Below the pieces are notes generated by a model, which was not told where the DNA came from, did no database searches, and saw only the letters and a program-made list of their open reading frames with translations. The position numbers and the translations under genes are program-made. DNA of 64,000 bases, taken from positions 1,302,001-1,366,000 of the forward strand of contig JAUIRK010001041.1 in assembly GCA_030549495.1 (NCBI GenBank). Reading direction: 5' to 3'. The stretch's first letter is position 1. Every line of letters starts with the position of its first letter. Origin of the DNA: Nectonema munidae. Lineage: Eukaryota > Nematomorpha > Nectonematoida > Nectonematidae. Shown piece by piece: positions 46,301 through 58,300 of the stretch.

Positions 46301-49300
46301 TACGTTTCCAGTGTGTGATCCAGTAGTGAAACTTTTGTGTGATAGTTTTTGCCAATCAAAATATTTCTTGTTGCTACGTCGCCATGGACAAACTTTTTTT
46401 CACAAAGGTAAGAAAGAGCATTCGCTATTTGACTGGATATCATGCATAAATCATTGTCATCTACGGTGTAAATGCAGTTTTGAAAAAATAATCAGAACTT
46501 GACGAAAAGATATGAACAGAGAGGGAAAATATATGAAAATCATATCTAGCGGTCAAACTAGAGCAAAAGGATTTTCAAAAAAATTTCTAAATTTATGGAA
46601 AAAAATCAACATAGATTTTAAGTGGATCAATAAAAGAGTTTGGAGATCATAGGAAAAAATGATTAATACAGGGCCAATCCTTTTGGCACTAAAAAATTCC
46701 TCTACTTCTACTCCGAGATCCAAAATTTGAAATACGCCCCTGTATGTGTATATTTAAAGAGAAATTTTTTAATTGGATAAAAGAATTTTTTTCTTTTTAA
46801 AAATATTTGAGTATAACTTTTTTTTTATTCATATATAAATATTAAAATTTCAATTTACATAATGAAAGAAAATAGTAATTAAATACACATTTAAAATTTA
46901 AGTATACTCTCTTGAATCAGTAAAATGCCCGCTCAAAGGAGAGCTAAATACCGCTCTCACACCCGCTAATTGAAGGGAATTCTTTATACACCCCCCCCAA
47001 CCCATTCGACCAACCTATTTTGGAACATAAAATTTCATCTTCGTCTGCTTTTTTCCCCTTAATTTAAGAAAATCGTCATTGCATCTAAGAAAAAATATAG
47101 CAAACATATTCATTTTAAAACAATCTAAAAGCTCAAAAATACAATTAAACGTTTCTGAAAAACGTGCAAACTAAAATATTTTAGAACAACATTAACATTA
47201 GTCGTGCCAATGTTCCCATTTTAGTTGATTGATATGAGACGTAGTTTTTCATCATTTGAAAAACTCGGCTAAAAGTTCATATTGTATATACTTCAAAAAA
47301 AACTTTTTTTTCCAATAAAATTGTTTTTTATTTTCATAAATGAGGGGTGATTTTTGTTCTTTTTTTTTAAAAAAGTAAATATTTATTAAAATAAAAACAT
47401 TCAATAAACATACGAAATGTCAAAAAGAAAAAAATAAAACTTAATTTCAAAAATTATTACAAAAAATTATTTTAAAATAGATGTGCCCTTATGGGAACGT
47501 CTCCATATTTTGACAGGAGTTTTATAAAAAAAATTGCAAGCATTTTTTTCTTTTTTTTACAGCTAAATAAAAAAATAATAAAGTTTTTCAAAATAAATCT
47601 AATTATTATTATTATTAGTGGCATGAAAATGGTTAAGGTTTTTATTTTATATGACAAAATATGTGCGCAGTCTATTCCTGTAAGTCAATGCTGCCCAAAT
47701 TGTATAGCCTGTCTCTCCTAGGTTGGCATAAATATACGTTAAACTGAAAAAAGGATGCAAAATGGCTTCTCTTTCAAAGTATTTTTGAATGTAAGTTTTA
47801 GTTTACTACATAAAATTTCAATAATATGCTTAAAAAATTTTCGATATCTTGGTATTGAAAATAAAGTTTGCTTAACTTTGAAAACATATTATCTGAATAA
47901 TGTTATTCCATTTTCAAGGACACATCTTTGGGAAACAGATTCTTGCGATAAAAATCTTCTTAATATAAAAAAAATTTCTTTGTTAATTATATTTTTAAAT
48001 ATTTATTTGAGTTAGCTCTATGTCCTGAAAATTGATTTATGCATTTAGTTAGAAAACAGTAAAGTGCTCAAACATTTTTATCAAAATTTTGGAGTATGAC
48101 AGTTTTTTTTTGAAAACTTTATTTTTTAAGAACATTTTTGAATGGGAGTGCCTTCTCCAAGATTTTTATTTCTTTAACATTGAAAAAAGCAATATTTGGT
48201 GGAATTACACATCAAATTTGAATTATTAAAAAAAAGAAAAATTGATAATCATTTACAGAAATATAAAAGTCACAAAAAAATATGTTTTGCAATGATTTTT
48301 ATGCTCCATTATAACAATGGATGTGATAATTTATAAAAGAAAAAATTAACGAAATCAATAAAATCGTTAACAGAAAAAAGATTTGGCGTTATCGTTATTC
48401 TTGATCTCAAAAAAGTTTGCTTGATTGTCGTTATCGCTAACGAAAATAACGTTATTTTCCAAAATCTAATCAATTGACTAATATTAATAGTTTGGCATGC
48501 CATATTATTCCCCACGATGTCAATAGGGAGAGGAAGATAAGTTAGTTACGTCAAGAAAAATGTAAAGAGAAGGCTTACTTATGACATTTTCAATGCCACT
48601 ATCAGAGCAAGTGTAGTTGGGAGAATGCATGATCAAGAATTGATGCAAGTCCCAAGAGTCACAATCAAATGCATACACCAAGCAGAGACACTCTTTTATG
48701 ATTGATGTGCCTTAAAATGAAAATGCAAAGCTACGACCAGCAGAAACTTCATTTGACCGCGACAGGGCTTTCTTTATTAGGTTACATTTTCGATAATGCC
48801 GAAATCTGCATTCTTATTTGTGTTTTTTTACAGATATATTAAACATTTTTAAATTTAATTATACTTTTATATTTAATACTTAATGCATAGTTCCATTATA
48901 CACATATGGGCTTGGGCATGTAGAGAGGGTCAGAAATTTTAGGGCAGAACGGGAATTTTGGAGCGCCTATTTCCGTGCTTTCTATTTAGACGCAGGATTT
49001 TGGAGTGATAAAATTAACATAAAATATCATTTTAATTGAATTTCATGTCAAAAGAAAAATTTGTAAAATAAGAAATTTGCGCAAAATTCGCGAACAGAAG
49101 AATTTTGTGATATTGAATAATTCTGAACTATTCAGGAGTTTCATGTTTTTTAAACGAAATTTTTTATAACATTTTAAATGTTTCGTATATAAAATTAAAA
49201 ATGACTGTAAATTCGATATTAAGTGCTCAACAAGTTTAAAAAAAACTTTTTTTATGCTAAATATTTAAAATTTTAGAACACTATCGGCAAAATAAAAATT

Positions 49301-52300
49301 CTTGAGAATTTGTTTTTGAATCATAATTCACAAAACTAAAGTTCCTAACAGTATGTTATTGCGAAAAACTGGTACAATTATGCATTTAAAAATAATTTTT
49401 CACTTTCATTTACTTATCAATACATATTTTGTTTCTTCTTTTATTGATCTTCCATAGCTGGACAGATGGTAGAGATAGTCACGAACAGGAATCGAGCTCA
49501 GACAACCTGGATCTACCATTTTGCTTTTTGGTCGATAAATTTTCTTTTCGATATTTTTGTACAAAAATAAATTTTCCCTAATTTATAAATAACTAGAATA
49601 AACTTACAAGTTAGTAATTTTCACTAACTAAAAAACTAACTAACCAGTATTACTTGTTTCTTTCGCAATTTTAGTTGAGAATTTCATCTGCAATTTGCAG
49701 ATTTCAAAAAAAAATTGGAGACTAAATAACAGTGTAAGTACTATATATTTTTGTTGGTACCTTTAATTAGTTAAAAAAAAATTTATAATTTATTGGTTTC
49801 TTATTTTTGAGGAGTTTTTGGGTGATAGTAAAATAATTCAATATATTGACTTTTGTTTAGAAGCATTTTTCGCATAACTCCAGGCTAACTTGTATAAAAA
49901 CACTTTATTTAACTTTATATTTAAATTGAACACAAAATTGTTGGTTATTTTTTATGAAGATTGAAGTTTTGCTATAACCCAATGACTCCCTAAGGAATCG
50001 TATTTTTTGGACGAAATTTTAATTAAAAAAATTTGAAAATATAAATATTTTTTTACAACAAATCATTTTTCAAATGTTATATTTCAACTTATAAAAAAAT
50101 TAGAATGAAATTTAAATTAGAATAAAAGGAATAATCGTTTATAGTTCAGAAGTACACATAATTTTAGTAAATTTTATTACATTTTTTTCTTCAAATTATT
50201 CAGTGATAAAAAAATGTTTATTCATAATTTTCATAATGTAAATTTGAAGATAATAGTTTCAAAAGTTTATTCAAGTCAATAAAATATATATTTTTTTTTG
50301 TTTGTTTATGACTAATTGATCTTTTACCGAAGGAGTCATTGGGATGATACGTTGTTTTTTCATAAGTAAAAAATTATATTCATATGATAAAAACTTTAAA
50401 TTTAATTTTAAAATATGTATAATGTATTTAGATACAATAAGTTTTAAAGTAATCCTTTTTTAGTTTCTTTATATATATTTTGAAGTTTTTGTATTTTTTT
50501 TATTTTCAAAACTTTTTCAAGTCTATTTTCCTTTGATAATAAAATGGATGAACAAGTACATTTTACTTACTTACAAAATGCAATTGACTACATTAGCGCG
50601 GATGATGATGTTTTGACAGCTGACATAGTTGTTACTGGTGTACCATTCGGAGGAGAAGGGAGTGACATTGAACAAGATGAAATAGATGAAAATAGCGCTT
50701 CACTCAACGAAATTTGTGCAGAACTCCATGTTTTTTCTATTTACAACGACTTTGGGAAAAATGAACCATGCCTCTCAAAACTCAAAACGATTTCTCAGCC
50801 AATTCAAACCAAGGAAAAAAAGTGTGGTGGGGAATCAGGGTGAATTTGCTTTGAAAAATTTAATACGTTCCCATCCAGAATTGTTAGATTAAACATGCTG
50901 GCAACTTTTTTTGGATGTATTCGAAGAAATGCTTGATTCGTTGACAGAAGAAACAAACAACTACGCTAAAAGATAATCATAATTTTCCAAACGTTTGTTT
51001 CTAAGGAAGAAATGTGTAATTTCATCGGCTTAATTTTTTTATCCGGCTATAATGTCAGAACCTCTGAAAGAGATTATTGGTGTCAACAAAAAGATATTGA
51101 ATGTCCAATTTTTCCTTCAACAATGAGTAGAAATCGATTTCAGGAATTGAAAAAGTTTCTTCATTGTGCAAACAACGATAATAAAATCTATCAGAAAGAA
51201 AAAGGGCTAAAGTTTTAGCCTTGTTTGAAATTCTTAATTCCAAACTTATGAAATTTGTAGTTATCCATGAAGATTTGAGCATTGATGAGCGGCATGGGTG
51301 CAAACAGTTTATTAGAAATAAACTCATTCGTTTTGGTTTTAAAACGTGGGTTCTTGCAAGTTCAACTGGCGTGCCATATAAGTTAGAAATTTATGAAGGT
51401 AAAGAAAAATTTGCAATCCGAAAGAATCTTTGGGAACACGAGTAGTGAAAAAAATGAGTTTTAGTTGTCCTTGTCCAACACAACACCAGTTTTATTTGCT
51501 AACTTTTTCACCTCTTTTTCTTTGATAAAAGAGATGAATGATAAAGGTATCAGGGCCACTGGAACCATGAAAGAAAACAGATCAACAAAGTGCCCTTTAA
51601 CAAATAGAACGAGTTTTTAAAAAAAAGAAAGAAGATTTTTCGAAAATTTTAGTATTAATGATGGTCAAATTACAAGATGGAGACAATTCAATTGTTACTG
51701 TTTTCACAAATTCAGAAAATGTCTTTCCTTTGAATAATATTCAAAGAAGGAAAAAAGGATGTGGCAAAATAAAAGTTAGCCAACCTTTTGTTATAAAGGC
51801 TTACAACAAAGGAATGGGTGGCGTAGATCCATTTGATCAGTTTTTGTCTATGTATAGGCCTCAAATAAAAAGCAAAAAGTGGTACTGGCCACTGATAATA
51901 AATTCGATAACACAGCTTTAGTTTTTTATTGGAGGTTGTATCAAATAGTCAAAAAGTCCAACATCTGTAACAAAGATTATAGAAGAGAAATAGTTCAGGT
52001 TCTTCTTAAAAAGTCAAAACCTTTGGTCCAAAAGGGAGAAAGTCCTTTCCAAATAAAGATATAAGAACAGACAGTGTTAACCATAATCCAGAATCGCTGA
52101 ATATATCAAGACGCTGTTTATTATGCAAAAAAAGACAAAAATTAAATGTGACATTTTTTGCACTTAAAAAATTGCTGGCAATCTTTTAAGTGAATCCTAA
52201 TTTTTTTGTTTTTCATTTTAATAAAGTTTTGTTGGTTTTAATTTTGTATTAACCCAATGACTCCAAGTAGTGATATATTTCTTAATACGAAAAAAAAATT

Positions 52301-55300
52301 ACACTATAATTTATTTATTGCAATATATTTAAAAAGTCAGTAAAGAACTAGTTTCAAAAAATTGGACTTTTTATTTGATTTAAACCTTGTTGGGTTATAA
52401 TAGGTAAAAATTATTATTAGACTCGCATAATTTTTTTATATTTTTTTTTCTTTTATCATATATTTAAATTTAATATTTTTACTTTTTTTTTCTTAGGGAA
52501 ATCACTCTATCCCTGATTTTGACTATACAAATTAGTCACAAAAATGCAAAATTAATTTATTAATTACACTATTTTAACGGTAGTGTTAACATTAGATTTA
52601 GTGTTAGAATTGAGGTTAGGTTTAGTGTTGGCGCAATCTTACATACATACATTTACATATCTATTTTTTGACATTATTGAGACAAACTTTTATCAATATA
52701 CGTCGCACACAAAAACGTCTAGAGACGTTTTTTTCTTCAAAATTCTATCTTTTGAGAAAAAAATTTATCCAAAAACATTATTCCTTGTAGTCGAGTGCAG
52801 AAGTGCCTCTTTTTATGTTACCTGTCTTTTCAAATGATGAATTCTTGAGTCGAATTATAATATTAAATTTGGAATTAAAAATCAAGAAAAAGTTTTTAAT
52901 TATTATTTGCAGAAGTTATGCATAAATATGTATCGCGCCTTGAGTTTATACTATTTTATAACACACTGGTATCGAACTATGAGAAAGTAGGCTTGATGCG
53001 GGATCGAACCCAAGACCTTGAGTTATCGAAACCCAGTACCGAACCAACCTTACTCACGCCCTGGATGTGAAAATATAAAATGACTAAAAATTAACAAAAT
53101 CAACACAATCTCTAACGTAAAATTATATTGTCGTTATCTTTATGGTTAATTCCAAAAATTTTTACATCGTTGTCATTATCGTTATTTTAACGAAAGTGAT
53201 ACCGATAACAAAATTCTACGAAAATGTCGTTATTTTCCCAAATCATCACTGATATGAAAGTTTATTTGAAAAGAATGAAATATATACCAATCATTTCTAT
53301 CAGGTTGGGGTGATTTAGGTTGAAGATAAATGCTGCATGATTTTCTGAATTTGACGCCTTTCTCGTTTCATGCAAAGATGGAGATTGCAGCATCTTTATC
53401 GCGATGTTTCTCTGCTTTGTTAATTGACTCCTCGTCAGACCATTTGTGCTGCCAATACTTGTGATCAATTCTCCACTGTAAACAATGCTAAATTCACCTT
53501 AACGAATGCAAATTTTAAAAATTACTTTTAAATGTTTCAAAAGTTAAAGTTCCATACAGAGAATATATTTTTTCTCAGACAAAAATTCAATAATATATCA
53601 CTTTTACAAAAAGAATTTTCAAATATGTTCATATTCAAAAATTAAAAGCATTCATAATTCTAGAATGCATGACGAAAATTGAAACATTTTAAAAAGTAAT
53701 CTTGAATTTTACAATTCCATGACATTTCTTCAGGAAGATATAATTATTGAGGTTTTGATATAGTATATAAAATAATAGATATAATAGTATATGAAAAAAT
53801 ATTACTTCTACATTAAAATGTAAAATTGTTATTTAAAGTTTTTCGTAATTATATTAGATTGGCATTAAACATATATTAGTATTGCGAAAAAAATTTTATC
53901 CAAAAATGTAAAATTTTAACATCAAATTCTTTTGCGAAATAATTTTCGGTTTTACAACTGCTAGAAGTGAAAAGTATGCCAATCTCTGAAAATGAAAATT
54001 TGATACTGTCTTATGATATGTTAAAGAAAGCACTAAACGTGTTTAAAAAATATTTATGCCCATAAAGTTTACAAAGATGATCAAAATTTTGAATGACCTA
54101 ACATTTTAATCCTCAACAAATGAAAACAAAAAATAGAGATAAAGGATCACATGGTATAAAAAAATTATTTCAATATTTAAAGCAAAAAAAATCAATAAAA
54201 TGCTCAATCGATTAATATTCCTTGTGAAAAGGAAGTGAGGGGTTTTCGATAGCGGATTTTATTGCGTGTGTCATTGGGGGAGGAGATAAAAATTTCTGAA
54301 TTTGAGAGGAAACAAAAATATTCTTTACCTTTACCCAGTTCTTGCAATAAAACAATATTGTTAGGGTTTATGTTTGGTGGAGTGACGAAAGAATCTGTTA
54401 TGGACATTTGCTTTGATTGCAAAGGCACCACCTCTGAGTAGGCGGGAAGTGCAATTTTTGCTGTCTAAAATAAAGAAGAAAAGGCATGAAAAAAAGTTTT
54501 AAATTGTTTATTGAATTAGATTGATACATGCTTGCAATAACGTCATCAAATGAAACACTTTTTACGCAAAAAAACAAAAACACATTCAAAATTATGCATG
54601 TTAGTTATTAGCTTCAATCTATATTATCTATGTAGGGTAATATGGTCGGTAATAGGCCGAAAAATTGTGGGGTCTGGCGTAAAAAAAGTAAATAAATTAC
54701 TGAATGACTTTTAAGTCAACTTTTATCTGATCTGATCTAACTAATTTAGTACAAAATAGAACTGCAAATGAACGAATAACAACTGTAAGAAGTTAAAAGA
54801 GAATCGCAAAAAAAGAAAATCGAATAAAAATGGTATATATTTGGGTAACCTGATAAATGCATCTTAGGATAATTGCCCCAACCCCCCTCCAGTCAACTGC
54901 CCGCGATATATTTATTAAATTGAATCATTTTTAAAAATTGATTAATTTTAGAAGTTATTTATTTGTATTAATATATCATCAATAAAAATTTTATTGAGAT
55001 ATTTTAGATTTAAATAGTTGGTGTAATAATCCTTTGCTGCACTTTTTATTCCAATATTTAACATATACAAATTATCTAGTTTTGGACGTTTAAAAGCGTA
55101 ATTTTGCGGGATTTTGAAGTGCCGCGAAATAAGCATTCACCCTGAGCGACATTAAAAATATAGTACGCCACTGACTGGTATTACACAAGTCGTAAAAAAG
55201 TTATTAAACATAATCAAATATAGATTGAACAATAATCATCATTGCATTGATTTGAAGTTGCACAACAATGAACTTTACTTTTTTACGATTTGCAGTTTTT

Positions 55301-58300
55301 TTGCTACATTGTAAATACTGATCGGATATTTTATATTCTTTTTTGCCTCTTATTCTCTTAATGCATTTTTTACGTGAAATGTCATAGCGAAAAGTTGAAT
55401 TAAAATGGTAAAGTATCTAAAGATCATCCATGATACAATAAAATTTTTGTATCACCTTACTTAATATCCTTTTCTTTTTCTCGCCTATCACTAATGAGTT
55501 AAAATATTTTGCTATCAAAAAGTACCACAATTTTTTTACAACAAATTTCACTTGATGAAATGTCAAAAAATCTTCATAAAATTTCGAAAAAACTGTTAAA
55601 GAAACATTATAATAATATTTGTTTTAATTAAGCGATTGGATCCTAGAAAAAGAATACGATAGTGAGTCATTTGATATGAAAGTACCGTATTTAAACTGGT
55701 AAAACTATTTGTTGATAAAATTTATAGGTTCAAAAATTTAGGAGTCCTTATACATGACTGAGAATGAAATTTGAGAAGAGTCACAATCGTACACAACATA
55801 ATCTACTCCTATCTCTAAACTTTTATTATTAAGCATAGAAATAAATCCCTTACATAAAAGCATTTTTTAATTTTAACCCGTGAAAATCGAAAAACAAGTC
55901 ACTGAAATCGTAAAACAAACTTTGTTTCTGAGAAGAGTGGCTGCTTGCATAACCTGATTTCTTTCCGAATCCACATACTTCGTCAGCGATTGTTCGTTCT
56001 TTTCCCTTCGCTTTCTCTTCTTCCGACAGCAAAAAAAGATGAAAAACACGAGGATGAAGAAAAATGCGATCAGAGAAAAGCCTGAGATCAGTATCAAATT
56101 CGTGAAATCCGTCATGTTCAAGTAGGCGTCATTTTCTGAAATTGAGTAGATAACCTTCATTATATCATTCAATATATTGTAAGTTTTATTTATATATGTT
56201 TATAATTACGTTACTAATTCCAAATTTTGTGGAGGAGATAAAACTTACTATCTGATACATCCATTATAATAATTCCTTTGATTTTAGTGTAATTTGATTG
56301 GTCAAAACCAATAAATCATTCAAAATGTGTAACATATATTACATATCTAAAATATTGGCAATACTACTCCGAATAACTAATAATGAGTGTGTGATTATAC
56401 CAAGACCCAAAACTCCCATGGTCTAACTCAGAATATGGAAATAGAATTTTTTGAGACTAATCATCTGTTTCTTTATTTATAGAATTTATATATTTTACAC
56501 TTTTAAAAATGCTTTGCAAACATTGGTCTAAAATCGTCTAAATTCAATTGAAATATAAATCAGAAGAATGGTCCTCCAAATTTTGGTCATCAAACTGTTG
56601 GACGTTTTAAACCAAAATTCTTCAAAACGACTTTTGGGTCGAAAATATCTTATATGATATACAAATTTGCTATTTGGCCTAAACTCAATTTTAAAAAAAT
56701 TAAGGATAAATGCTCCGAAGAGAAGATGTCCTATATTTGTGTTCTTTCATGTTTTATCTGGAAGTCTGAAGAAGCTTAGAGGAGGCGAAAAGGTACAAAA
56801 TTTTAACTTAAATCAATACAGTTTTTACTCCTTTATCCAGTATATGTTTTCAATTTTGAGATCTATAAGATTACATTTTTAGTGTAATTATATAATTTGT
56901 TATAATTTTAGAAACACCATCCTTTGGACAGTTTTTTCATCTATAATGTTGGTTGTAATTAGAGTTTGTGTCTCGAGATTTCTAGAGTCTCGTTTCCCGT
57001 GACTTCATGGATTTTTAAAGCTTGTTGATTTCCAACAAAATAGACATGGAAGGTGAGAAAATTTTACTAACTATCCGAATCTTTGCAACAATTACAAAAT
57101 ACTTCGTTATTCATACAACATACATATTATTATGAATGGTACAAAAATTTTTCAAATTCTATAAACTTTTATCTAAAAAAAAAAAGATAAACTTTAAACA
57201 GTGAGGGACTACTAAACGCTTTAGCTTTCTTGAAGTTATTTTTAAATAAACGGTCCTTTAAACTATATTTATGTATGCATGCTGATGTTATATTTTTATT
57301 TTGCAAAGAATTATCATAGCGAGAAATTCGAAAATCAATTTGAAAATCCAAATTGCAAAGAAATAAATTGAAATGTCACCTTGTTTAAGAAAAAATTGCT
57401 GCAAAGAGTAAAAGAAAGAAAGTATACCACAACGCGGAATGGAGCAGATTTCAGGCAAAATAGTGGCATTTGCGTTGGTGTAACACCAAGGCTTTTTAAA
57501 GGAGGAGTCTTTGAAGTTTCTGCAATAGTTGTGATTGTATTTTAAATTCAGAGCACTGTGATGATTCGTACTCAACCAGTTTTTACACTTCGCTCCTGAT
57601 CTACTCTTTGAAACAACGCCAGCATACGCGGCACCCCTTTTGCTGAAGCACGTGTGATCTAAAGTGCAAGAAATCAAATTATTGTACAATTTACATGGAA
57701 GTGAGGAATCATTTGTAATTTATACGTGGTTTGATATGCTTTAAATTTTCAACCCCCACTCGAATGCATTTCGTGGCTTGCAAAGTACTCATGGAGGGCA
57801 GTTTGGAGCAGTCAGGAATCAAATATTTCAACTCGGAATGCTTGCTTGCCAAAGAATACTCCTGGTGACATATGTTTTTTTCAATCATCTCACACTCGTC
57901 TTCACATAGCAAGCTTAAATTTGGCTTCTAAAATCACATAACGAAGTATAAATGTTTGGGTATGGGTTAGAAAATACTTTTTTAAATTGTTATAACCTTT
58001 TTCTTTGCAGACAAAAAAAGGAAAATTTCCTATAAATTAGCATTTTCGTAGAATGGGCTTCAAAGATTAATACGCGGATTTTTGAATGAATTTTCATATA
58101 GGCAAAAGTAGACAAAAATTTAACATGAAAGAAAAATAACTTTTGAAGATTTTTTTATACCTGAAATATAAGTTTTAACTTTTAGCACATATTATTACAA
58201 TCTGAATTTTATATTTTATATTGTTTAAAGCATGGACTTTTATAAGCAAAATTAGTTTTTTTATTTGTATTCATATATCATTTTTACTACCTTTGATCTA

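Larger units (their letters stand above)
48711..53287 (-). other. Ror intron, 4.6 kb, with SINEs and a piggyBac
   Basis: Holds SINE family B (49452-49520), a piggyBac element (49978-52394), SINE family A (52962-53063) and a GTTATCGTTA-rich patch (53110-53240). Confidence 0.7.

Noticed and set aside
51055-51327. Minus-strand 90-codon frame
   Set aside because: It is antisense to the piggyBac transposase remains on the plus strand.
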